NCBI RefSeq assembly: GCF_005047355.1
Contig: NZ_SUMC01000020.1
Location: 86,527-150,526 of the forward strand
Length of the DNA: 64,000 nt
Direction: 5' to 3'
Origin: Actinacidiphila oryziradicis
Lineage (GTDB): Bacteria; Actinomycetota; Actinomycetes; Streptomycetales; Streptomycetaceae
A program made the position numbers and the translations under genes. The notes beneath the pieces are model-generated. The model was not told where the DNA came from, ran no database searches, and worked only from the letters and a program-made list of their open reading frames with translations. Positions within the stretch are counted from its first letter, which is position 1; each line of letters opens with the position of its first letter. Below, piece by piece: positions 54,350-61,555 of the stretch.

Positions 54350-54412
54350 CAAGTAGGGACCGTTGGCGGCGTCCTCACCGCGGTTCGGGTACGGGCGGGC
54401 CCCACCGCCGCG
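54350..54412 (-). promoter_or_regulatory. Candidate variant fluoride (crcB-type) riboswitch
   Basis: On the minus strand the leader reads GGCGGUGGGGCCCGCC (54409-54394), then GAACCGC, a second stem GCGGUG/CGCCGC, CAAC and GGUCCCUAC ending near 54353. The known aptamer consensus has GGCGAUG..., AAC-G-C, UGAU and GG-CUCUAC in the same order. The key pseudoknot is kept: GGGGCC can pair with GGUCCC. Two usual bases differ (AUG to GUG, UGAU to CAAC). It lies about 55 bases ahead of the crcB start. Confidence 0.6.
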
Positions 54413-54636
54413 CGGCGTCCGAAGATCGCCGCTGACGGCCAGCCTACATGGGCCATTGTCCGGCCGCCCGGCCAGCGGTTGTAGCACCTCTCGGCGGGCG
54501 GGACACCGAAGTTTGTACGGCGAGATGGGGCTCGCCAAGACCGGTGAGGCCCTGGTGCTGTTGCCGGAGCCCGTACGGCCGGGAGCCGAGGTACGGGCCT
54601 GGCCCGTCGCCGTGGTCCACATGGCGAGCACGGCCG

Positions 54637-54819
54637 CCGCGCCGACGAGGTGGTGTGCGTGGCCGAAGCGCCCTGCTTCACCGGCCTCGCGGACATCCCC
54701 GACCGGGCCGTTTGCACGCCGTGCCCAAGGCATGCGCGGCGGCCCTCGCCCGGCTCGCACCGGGTTCGCTGTCCGAGGCGCACCACGCCTTCCCGCAATT
54801 GACCGGGTGCCTGGAGTGA
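54637..54819 (+). pseudogene. Possible phosphoribosyltransferase-like remnant
   Basis: One frame reads RRADEVVCVAEAPCFTGLAD, resembling the ADEVVC-VA motif of phosphoribosyltransferases, and an adjacent frame continues AVPKACAAALARLAPGSLSE before a stop at 54817. Only these pieces are visible, in two frames. The identification is weak. Confidence 0.3.
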
Positions 54820-54851
54820 GCCCGTCGGCCGGTAGAGGTAGCGTCGGTGGG

Positions 54852-55598
54852 GTGCTGCTTGTCACCGATAGCCGGATCAGTCGCCTGGTGGAGCTTCCCG
54901 CCCGGCGCGGTGGTCTGCTGCGAATGCGCGTCCATCTGCCGTGCGCCAAGGGCGTTGTGGGCATCGCCGAGGTGCGTACGCTCCTGGTCGGCGACGTACT
55001 GCTGCGGGCCGTCGAGGCGAACGGCGTGCAGGTGGTCCATGAAATCGTGCACCCGGAGCTGCCACCCGAGCAGGCCAAAGCGCTCGATCGCGCCGTAACT
55101 GCGCTCGGGATCCATCGGCCCGCCGATGCCGTGGGCTCCGCGCAGGTGCACGTGTTCGGCGAAAAGCAGGGGCAGACTCCCACCGAAGGCATCTGGATTG
55201 AAGTGGGCCCGGTCCGGCAGAGCGTTGCGGACATCCCGGGGCTCGATGAGGGGGACGGTGCCGACCCTCTGGTCACCCGGCTGGCGCTGCTCAGTCACGC
55301 CTACGGCCGGCCGTTCGCCCTGACGGCCCAGCGGCTCGCCGATGCGGAACGCACGCTCCGGCAGTGGCGGCACCGCGTGGCCGAATGGGCCCGTGCACCC
55401 TCCAGGCCGATCCCCGACGACATCCGACGGCAGGCCCGCGCCACCCTCGCCGAGGACCTGGGGACCCCCGCACTGCTGGGCGTGCTGCGCGGGGTCGAGG
55501 CCGCGCCGGAGATGGCGGAGGGCGCGAAGTTCGAGACCTTCGCCCATCTGGACCGCGTCCTGGGCCTGGAACTCATCCGTGACGTGGGACGGGGCTAG
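54852..55598 (+). CDS. CysS-related protein lacking the catalytic N-terminus
   Basis: Protein of 248 residues from GTG at 54852. The C-terminal half matches the tail of cysteinyl-tRNA synthetases/MshC: DPLVTRLALLSHAYGRPFAL, ADAERTLRQWRHRVAEW, then RATLAEDLGTPALLGVLRGV and FAHLDRVLGLELI. The HIGH and KMSKS class I motifs are absent, so it cannot charge tRNA as it stands. The N-terminal half (RLVELPARRGGLLRMRVHLP and following) appears to be a degenerate Rossmann-like remainder or a different domain. It is 3 bases from the next gene, and the frame is fully open. Function unknown. Confidence 0.7.
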   Translation: MLLVTDSRISRLVELPARRGGLLRMRVHLPCAKGVVGIAEVRTLLVGDVLLRAVEANGVQVVHEIVHPELPPEQAKALDRAVTALGIHRPADAVGSAQVHVFGEKQGQTPTEGIWIEVGPVRQSVADIPGLDEGDGADPLVTRLALLSHAYGRPFALTAQRLADAERTLRQWRHRVAEWARAPSRPIPDDIRRQARATLAEDLGTPALLGVLRGVEAAPEMAEGAKFETFAHLDRVLGLELIRDVGRG

Positions 55599-55601
55599 AC
55601 C

Positions 55602-56132
55602 ATGGAAGCGATCGCCCCCGCCCGGCTGGTCGTCCTGCGGCACGCCAAGTCCGCCCGGCCGCCGGACGTGGACGATCATGAGCGGCCGCTCGCCGGACGT
55701 GGCCGCCGGGACGCCCCGGCCGCCGGTGGGTGGCTGTACGGGGCCGGCTGCGTGCCCGACCTCGTCGTATGTTCCAGCGCCCGCCGCACCCGTGAGACAT
55801 GGGAGCTGGTCGCGGTGGAACTCGGTGGTGCCGCGCCACCGGTGGTCTTCGAACCACAGGTGTACGAGGCGTCCGCCGCCGCGCTGCTCGCTGTCGTACG
55901 GGAAACGCCCGAGGAGCGGCGGACGCTGCTGCTGATCGGGCACCAGCCCGGGGTGCAGGAGCTGGTGCTGTCGCTGGCGGGCGACGCGGACGGGGATGCG
56001 CTGACACGGGCACGGGAGAAGTTCCCGACGTCCGGGATCGCGGTGCTGGCGCTGCCGGGCGCCTGGGTGAATCTCGCCCCCGGCAGCGCGGTGCTCACCG
56101 ATTTCGCCGTGCCGCGCGGCTGGAAGCAGTGA
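55602..56132 (+). CDS. SixA-like histidine phosphatase family protein
   Basis: Protein of 176 residues. RLVVLRHAKSARPP holds the catalytic His in the SixA version of the RHG motif, DLVVCSSARRTRETWELV supplies the second Arg, and LLIGHQPGVQELVL holds the distal His. SixA-type enzymes remove phosphate from phosphohistidine proteins; a small-molecule substrate is equally possible. It follows the CysS-like gene by only 3 bases, so the two are co-transcribed. Confidence 0.92.
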   Translation: MEAIAPARLVVLRHAKSARPPDVDDHERPLAGRGRRDAPAAGGWLYGAGCVPDLVVCSSARRTRETWELVAVELGGAAPPVVFEPQVYEASAAALLAVVRETPEERRTLLLIGHQPGVQELVLSLAGDADGDALTRAREKFPTSGIAVLALPGAWVNLAPGSAVLTDFAVPRGWKQ

Positions 56133-56234
56133 CGAACCCGTCCGAGACACGCGCAGAGCACGCCTGTGCAACGGGCTCCGCGACCGCACACCTGATCTGC
56201 GCGGCCCGGCGCGCGGATGCGCGATCCTGGAGAC

Positions 56235-56558
56235 ATGGAAATCGAGGTCCTGGTCGTGCTGGACTGCCCGAACGCCGAGACCGCCGCCGAGCGGCTGCGG
56301 CGGGCGCTCGACGACGCCGGGCTGCACGACACCGGCTTCACCACACGCGTGATCGCCGACCAGGCGGAGGCCGAGCGGACCGGCTTCACCGGCTCCCCGA
56401 CCATCCTCCTTGACGGGTACGACCCGTTCGCCGAGCCCGGCCGCCCGCCGGGGCTGGCCTGCCGGGTCTACCGCACACCGGACGGCCCGGCGGGCGCCCC
56501 CGACCTCGGCCGCCTGCGGCAGGCGATCACGGACGCCGCGGGCGAGGCGGACCGCTGA
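56235..56558 (+). CDS. Thioredoxin-fold-like small protein
   Basis: Protein of 107 residues. It begins MEIEVLVVLDCPNAETAAER with a single Cys-Pro where thioredoxins have CxxC, and TGFTGSPTILLDGYDPFAEP matches the cis-Pro loop (GSPT). Similar Streptomyces proteins are sometimes labelled alkylmercury lyase-like, but no mercury genes are nearby. Redox or metal-binding role is possible. Confidence 0.75.
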   Translation: MEIEVLVVLDCPNAETAAERLRRALDDAGLHDTGFTTRVIADQAEAERTGFTGSPTILLDGYDPFAEPGRPPGLACRVYRTPDGPAGAPDLGRLRQAITDAAGEADR

Positions 56559-56831
56559 GCCCTCCGCAGCGGCCCCGGTCCGGCTGCCTTTGACCTTCGA
56601 GCCGGGTCGAGAAGGTCCACCGCACCGGCGACGAGGGCTGCCCCGGCCGGATGTCCGCCGAAGCCGTGCCGGTGCACTGGCGGTCGATCTCCATGACGGT
56701 GCCGTGTCACGCCCTCGATCACCGCGGCGGCCTCGGACCGGCGCGACCGGCGGCCATCGCCGATCGCGGAGATCGACAAGCTCATCGAGGGCCGGTTTCG
56801 CACTTGACCCGGTCTCGCATTGCACCAGCGA
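56559..56831. other. Spacer with no recognisable gene
   Basis: These 273 bases separate the thioredoxin-like gene from the convergent TetR gene. Frames on both strands are short and motif-free. Confidence 0.35.
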
Positions 56832-57440
56832 TCACTGATCGGACGGACGCAGCGCGGCTTGGGTGAGGACTCCCGCCGTGTGGACGGCGCTGGCGATGGC
56901 GTCTTCCGGGTCCAGCCGGCACAGGTCGGTCAGGCAGAAGAGAGCTTCGGCGCTGACGACAATGGCCAGGTCGCGCTTGAGCTGTGGCAGGGCCGCCGGG
57001 CCTGCGGCTTCAAAAGCATCGGCCACAGGGGCGAGCGCCTCGTCGATCAGGCCGAAGCGCAAGCCAGGACGGGCCGTGGCCTCGGGGGGCCGGGTGATGG
57101 TCGCCGCGATCATGGCGCGGACCACCGCCTGATAGGTCAGGACGTGGCGCAGCAGGTACTCCGCGGCGGCGGCGACCCGCTCTACCGGGTCGCGGGAGTC
57201 CGCCACCGACTCGAGCGCTTCCGCCGGGGCGAACAGTTGCCCGGCCATGGCCTCCTGGAGCAGGCTGGCCAGGTCGGGGAAGTACCGGTAGGCGGTGGCC
57301 TCGGACACCAGCGCCGCCTTGGCCACCTCGGGCATGGTCACCTCGCTGCCGGCCCGGATCAGCTCCGTCGCGGCGCGCACGATGGCGTCGTGGGTGCGCC
57401 GCTTCTGGTTGGCGCGCCCGGTCGTCGTGCTCGATGTCAT
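56832..57440 (-). CDS. TetR/AcrR-family transcriptional regulator
   Basis: Protein of 202 residues from ATG at 57440 with GGAAGG upstream. The N-terminal helix-turn-helix is HDAIVRAATELIRAGSEVTM then EVAKAALVSEATAYRYFPDL. The remaining helices form the ligand-binding domain and dimer interface. It is divergent from the cupin gene across a 119-base region with inverted repeats, so it probably represses that gene and itself. Confidence 0.94.
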   Translation of the reverse strand: MTSSTTTGRANQKRRTHDAIVRAATELIRAGSEVTMPEVAKAALVSEATAYRYFPDLASLLQEAMAGQLFAPAEALESVADSRDPVERVAAAAEYLLRHVLTYQAVVRAMIAATITRPPEATARPGLRFGLIDEALAPVADAFEAAGPAALPQLKRDLAIVVSAEALFCLTDLCRLDPEDAIASAVHTAGVLTQAALRPSDQ

Positions 57441-57479
57441 CGCTCCGCCCTTCCATGTGGAACAAAATAGCAAGTCCAC

Positions 57480-57555
57480 CCCAATGATGAGAGTTGACTT
57501 GCAAGTATAACGCGAGTGAACTACTCTTATTAGAGCATACTCTCGTTAATGGAGT
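57480..57555. promoter_or_regulatory. Divergent TetR/cupin promoter with operator-like repeats
   Basis: This AT-rich tract contains GAGT-GAACT-ACTC (57513-57525) and CTCT-TATT-AGAG (57524-57535), followed by a further ACTCTC half site. TTGACT near 57493 could be a -35 box for the cupin gene. The nested repeats fit binding of the TetR protein. Confidence 0.5.
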
Positions 57556-57559
57556 GATC

Positions 57560-58030
57560 ATGAGTGAAGTTTCGGTCGTCGCCCCGGACGGCGGCGAGCT
57601 GGTGGAGCTGGGACCGGCCCGGGTGCGGATCCTGGAGGACGGCGGCACGACCGCGCACCGCCTCGGCATCGGCGAGATCACGCTCGCCCCGCACAGCGAA
57701 GGCCCGCCCCAGCACCGGCACGCGCAGCACGACGAGGGCTTCTATGTGGTGTCCGGCGCCGCCAGGTTCACCGTCGGGCAGACCGTGTACGAGGCGCCCA
57801 AGGGCACGCTCGTGATGATTCCGCCCGGCGCCCCGCACACCTTCGCCAACCCGGGCGATGAGCCGGTCGTCCTGCTCAACACCTTTACCCCGGATCTGTA
57901 CGTGCAGTACTTCCGGGATCTGCGGGACACCCTCGCGAGCAGCCACGAGATGACCGCCGATGCGACCGTCGAGGCGACCGTGGAGGTGATGAGCCGCTAC
58001 GGGACCACTGCGGCCACCGACTTCGCGTAG
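57560..58030 (+). CDS. Cupin-domain protein
   Basis: Protein of 156 residues with a single cupin barrel. Metal-binding motif 1 is QHRHAQHDEGFYVVSGAARF (H-H-E) and motif 2 is PPGAPHTFANPGDEPVVLLN (H). GGAG lies five bases ahead of the ATG at 57560; the frame upstream lacks a site. Probably a small dioxygenase or a metabolite-binding protein controlled by the divergent TetR regulator. Substrate unknown. Confidence 0.92.
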   Translation: MSEVSVVAPDGGELVELGPARVRILEDGGTTAHRLGIGEITLAPHSEGPPQHRHAQHDEGFYVVSGAARFTVGQTVYEAPKGTLVMIPPGAPHTFANPGDEPVVLLNTFTPDLYVQYFRDLRDTLASSHEMTADATVEATVEVMSRYGTTAATDFA

Positions 58031-58073
58031 CCCGCACGCTCCGGGCCCGGCCCGAGGGGCCGCGTCCTGACGC

Positions 58074-58859
58074 TCACAGCCAACCGCGGCGGACCGCCAT
58101 CACCGCGGCCTGGAAGCGGGTGGAGGCGCCGAGTTCGCTCATCAGACCATGAATGCGGCGCTGTGTGGTGCGCGGGCTCCAGCCCTGGGTGCGGGCGATG
58201 GCCGCGTCCGTCAGGCCGGATGTGAGCATGGCCAGCAGGGCCTTCGTGCCGGGCTCGGACTGCTGGGAGTGCCCTGATCCGCTGGGGACCTTCGTGACGT
58301 CCGCGCCGGGCCGCGGTACGGCGTCCCACAGCGGCACCGCCCGCGCCCACTCGGCCTCGAACAGCGCCTCCAGGGCCGAGAGTATCGGTGAGCGGTGGAT
58401 CAGATAGGCCGCGGAGTGACCGCCCGGCGTGAGGCTGAACGGGATGATCGCGGAGCGGTTGTCGCTGATCACCAGCTTCAGCGGCAACTCGGCTCGGAAC
58501 CGGGCCTGTTCGCCGGTGTGGACGCCAGGCAGGATGTCGTCGTGGAGCCGCCCCGGCCAGGCCACCGCCGCGCGGTCGTAGATCACCCGGTGGACGACGC
58601 CGGTGCGCTGCCGCTGCACCTGCGCTTCGAGGTTGCTGCCCGGGCGGTCGACGTACGGCGGGCGGTCGAAACCGCGTACCTCGCGGCGGGCGTCGGCGGT
58701 CAGCCGGTGCGCCGCCGCGCTGATGTCATCCCGGTCGGTGAGCAGTTCCATGGCGATGTCCGGATGGCTGATCCGGTTCGCCTCCCGGTGCGCCTCCGCC
58801 AGGCAAAGAGACGCTGGCCCGGTGGCAACGCCTGACCGGCGATGCCCAGCCATGGTCAC
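58074..58859 (-). CDS. LuxR-type helix-turn-helix regulator
   Basis: Protein of up to 261 residues. The C-terminal DNA-binding domain reads LLAMLTSGLTDAAIARTQGW then SPRTTQRRIHGLMSELGAST and FQAAVMAVRRGWL. The middle (REVRGFDRPPYVDR and VIYDRAAVAWPGRLHDDILP) is the phospholipase-D-like effector domain seen in Streptomyces TrmB/LuxR regulators. These usually begin with an additional winged helix, so this one may be N-terminally shortened. The start at 58859 or 58853 is uncertain. Confidence 0.82.
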   Translation of the reverse strand: MTMAGHRRSGVATGPASLCLAEAHREANRISHPDIAMELLTDRDDISAAAHRLTADARREVRGFDRPPYVDRPGSNLEAQVQRQRTGVVHRVIYDRAAVAWPGRLHDDILPGVHTGEQARFRAELPLKLVISDNRSAIIPFSLTPGGHSAAYLIHRSPILSALEALFEAEWARAVPLWDAVPRPGADVTKVPSGSGHSQQSEPGTKALLAMLTSGLTDAAIARTQGWSPRTTQRRIHGLMSELGASTRFQAAVMAVRRGWL

Positions 58860-59214
58860 GCACGGTTACCCATACTGTCCACCCCGCGCACCCGTACGCT
58901 GACACAGTGTAGTGACCGCCAGCCCAGGGCTCCTCCTCGGACATGCCGCACTCAGCGGCCGCTTCGTGGTGGGGCCGGCGACTCGCGTGCCCTATGAGTT
59001 TCCGTACACCGCACGAGGTTGGCTGGTCCCGTGGGACGCTAGTCGGGCTCGAGAAATGAACGGACACTTGAGGTGATCACGAAGCCAGACTTGCCCGTTA
59101 TCGGCCTATACGAAGCATTATGGCAGATGCTAACATTTTAACGCTCGGAATGTGCTACACAGAGGTAGGCGGTCAATCACGGACGGTCTTCATGCACACC
59201 AGGGGAGAGTGATC
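58860..59214. promoter_or_regulatory. Junction region and upstream region of the low-GC cassette
   Basis: No complete gene is seen in these 355 bases. GC content drops sharply after about 59070 (for example GCATTATGGCAGATGCTAAC then ATTTTAACGC at 59116-59142), marking the left edge of the foreign cassette. The AT-rich part probably contains the promoter of the radical SAM gene. No terminal repeat was identified at this edge. Confidence 0.5.
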
Positions 59215-60900
59215 ATGAGCCAGCCCAAATCTCTGTCAGTGCTTTTGTTGAACTTATTTTCGCAGAAATACCCCGCCATAGGTGAGAGTCACGGCCTCTC
59301 CGTCGTCGCTGGGGCCTTACGGGAGAGCTTCGGCGACGAGCTTGCCGAGCTCTACGTCATGGACATGGTCGCACAAGGGAACGAAAGCCTGGACCAGGCA
59401 GTCCGAATGATTCGCGAGAATGGCGTCAATGTCCTGGTGGTAGGCGTTCCCTACGGCACCTATCAGATACTCGCGGATCATTTCGCAGAACTCCAGGAAT
59501 CCATTTCCGGGCGAGACGCTCTTGTGGTCTTCGGCGGCGCCCTTCCCACATACCTGGGAAGCCGCATCCTCAAGGAAATCTCGCGCGAGGCATTCATCAT
59601 CCAGGGGGAAGCGGAAGCCGCCCTTCCATTGCTCATCAAAGCTTGGTCCTGCGGTGGCGACACAGCATCGATCCCCAATCTTCTCCACCTCGATCCCGAA
59701 TCGGGTGAAGAAGTGTGGCACCCACGCCGTCTGGTGAATCTCGACGATCACGGCCTGCCATACCGCGATCATCTGCCGGGAATTCATCAGGTAGGCGGAC
59801 AGATATTTGTCGAGACGAGCCGGGGCTGCTCATGGTCGTCCTGCACATTCTGCTTACGTGGCCTTACGGATATCTCCGGAAGATCCACCGAATACCGCAG
59901 GCGAAGCCCTGACCTGGTACTGCAGGACATCTCCACGCTCCTGGATCTCGGGATCTCCGAAGTGACTTTCGCCGATGAGGACTTCCTGGGGACATCCCTT
60001 GATGAAGTCGAGGAGTTTGTGCGCGCGCTTGCGCCCCGCTTACCCGGGTCCATGGATTTCGGGGCCAGCTGTACGGTTCACTCGGTGTACAGCCGCAGGG
60101 ACGACAAGGAGACGGATCAGCGCCGCCAGGAATTATTACAGCTCCTGGTCAAATCTGGGCTGAAACGGGTATTTCTCGGGGTCGAGTCCTGTTCACCCAG
60201 CCAACTCAAGCGATACGCCAAGGGGCACACGCGTGAGGAATCGCTGCTTGCCATGCGACGGCTCCAGGAACTTGGCGTCCGCGTTGAAGTCGGAGTGATC
60301 CTTCTGGACCCGCTGTGCACCCTCGACGAGGTGGAAGAGAGCCTGGAATTCATGTCGGAAACCGGCATGGTGCAGGTTGCATCCGGTCTGAGCAACGAAT
60401 TGCGCTTACAGAATTCCTCGACTTACCTTCGGATGGTGCATCGATATCAACAGGAAAATTCCGTCACGCTAATCAATGGCGAGATGGATGCCGATACCCT
60501 CTCCTTTCCCTATCGTTTCGCGGACAGCCGCGTAGGAGAGTTGTCTCGACAGGTTTCAAAGTGGTCAGCGCGCGTCCACCCCGTGTATTACCCGGCGAAG
60601 AATCTGAGTCGATTCGGTAAGGCTGGGGTGCTGAGAGCCTCCGAGGCCGGCCTCGCCTTGAGGGCCGAAATCGAAGAGTTTCGTTTGCAGTACGCCAAGG
60701 CAACCGTGGCTGCTATACAAGAATTACGGAGGGACGGAGATCCGGGCCCCGTGCTCGGCCGGATAATCCAGCCATCCCTGGCTAGGCTTGCCAGCCAATT
60801 GCAATCTGCGCTACTGTCGGCCGACGAATCCGTGCGGAACCACCCAGTGGTTTTACGTGCATTGGCAGACAGTAGGAATCTGCCACCCGAAGCCCCGTAA
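59215..60900 (+). CDS. Radical SAM protein with N-terminal B12-binding-like domain
   Basis: Protein of 561 residues from ATG at 59215 with GGGGAGAG upstream. Residues 1-150 or so look like a cobalamin-binding Rossmann domain (GLSVVAGALRESFGDELAEL, VNVLVVGVPYGTYQIL, ALVVFGGALPTYLG) but lack the DxHxxG motif, so base-off B12 binding is doubtful. The iron-sulfur Cys are C205, C210 and C213 in SRGCSWSSCTFC: CX4CX2C, one longer than the usual CX3CX2C. EVTFADEDFLG and KRVFLGVESCSPSQLKRYAK match later strands of the radical SAM barrel. A helical C-terminus of about 150 residues follows. It is followed after 26 or 41 bases by the HD gene. Substrate unknown; low GC and rare codons mark transfer. Confidence 0.88.
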   Translation: MSQPKSLSVLLLNLFSQKYPAIGESHGLSVVAGALRESFGDELAELYVMDMVAQGNESLDQAVRMIRENGVNVLVVGVPYGTYQILADHFAELQESISGRDALVVFGGALPTYLGSRILKEISREAFIIQGEAEAALPLLIKAWSCGGDTASIPNLLHLDPESGEEVWHPRRLVNLDDHGLPYRDHLPGIHQVGGQIFVETSRGCSWSSCTFCLRGLTDISGRSTEYRRRSPDLVLQDISTLLDLGISEVTFADEDFLGTSLDEVEEFVRALAPRLPGSMDFGASCTVHSVYSRRDDKETDQRRQELLQLLVKSGLKRVFLGVESCSPSQLKRYAKGHTREESLLAMRRLQELGVRVEVGVILLDPLCTLDEVEESLEFMSETGMVQVASGLSNELRLQNSSTYLRMVHRYQQENSVTLINGEMDADTLSFPYRFADSRVGELSRQVSKWSARVHPVYYPAKNLSRFGKAGVLRASEAGLALRAEIEEFRLQYAKATVAAIQELRRDGDPGPVLGRIIQPSLARLASQLQSALLSADESVRNHPVVLRALADSRNLPPEAP

Positions 60901-60926
60901 GTAGTATCATCCAAGGAGCGTGTGAA

Positions 60927-61541
60927 ATCAATACCGACCGGATGCTCGAATGCATGGCAGAGCTGCATACACTGACCAAGCTGCCCAGGATCGGATGGAT
61001 CATGGCCGGCGTTCCGGAGCCGGAATCAGTGTCGGACCACTGCTTCGAAACAGCGATCATCGCCTACATCCTTGCCCAGCAGCTCGATGAGCCTGTGGAC
61101 ATGGGCAAGGTACTCGCGATGGCCCTCTTCCATGAAGTCGGGGAGGTTCGTCTCACCGACCTTCCCAGGCGCTCCAGTCCCTACGTCAAGGAATTCAAAC
61201 GAGAGGCAGAGACGCAGGCTTCACGCGACATTCTGCATGGCGTCGCCGAAAACGTGCTCCCGCTGTTGCAGGAGATGCACGAGTTGAAGACGGTCGAAGC
61301 CAGGCTCGTCGAGGCGGCGGAGGAGCTGCAGATCATCACGGCCGCAATGTATTACGCCAAAGAGAATCGTGGTGACATCTCGGAGTATCGGCGCGACGCG
61401 GCAAAGTACGACGCTCTGGGGATCGAACCTGCTCGAGCAGTGGCGGATGTCGTCAAAAAACGACTGGGTGAATATCTGGGTGATCGACCGTACTGGGAGC
61501 TTGGATACAGCAGGAACGCCACACTTCCAGACACCGAGTAG
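60927..61541 (+). CDS. HD-domain phosphohydrolase, YfbR/HDDC2-like
   Basis: HD-superfamily protein of 204 residues if it begins at ATC 60927, 199 from the first ATG at 60942. Ligands are in PESVSDHCFETAIIAYILA (His) and MALFHEVGEVRLTDLP, where the classical HD is HE, followed by Glu and Asp. The ribosome site AAGGAG at 60913-60918 fits the ATC (8 bases) but not the ATG (23 bases), and INTDRMLECMAELHTL resembles the family N-terminus. YfbR relatives are 5'-deoxynucleotidases that hydrolyse dNMPs; HDDC2-like relatives vary. It lies between the radical SAM and TIR-NACHT genes with 26- and 14-base gaps, so the three form an operon. Confidence 0.85.
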   Translation: MNTDRMLECMAELHTLTKLPRIGWIMAGVPEPESVSDHCFETAIIAYILAQQLDEPVDMGKVLAMALFHEVGEVRLTDLPRRSSPYVKEFKREAETQASRDILHGVAENVLPLLQEMHELKTVEARLVEAAEELQIITAAMYYAKENRGDISEYRRDAAKYDALGIEPARAVADVVKKRLGEYLGDRPYWELGYSRNATLPDTE

Positions 61542-61555
61542 GGAACCGCATCTCC

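Noticed and set aside
58726..59067. Minus-strand frame of 113 codons upstream of the LuxR-type gene
   Set aside because: It overlaps the LuxR-type gene in another frame, has no motif and its composition changes midway at the GC boundary.
59317..59787. Minus-strand frame inside the radical SAM gene
   Set aside because: It is an antisense shadow; the plus strand has the Cys cluster motif and a good ribosome site.
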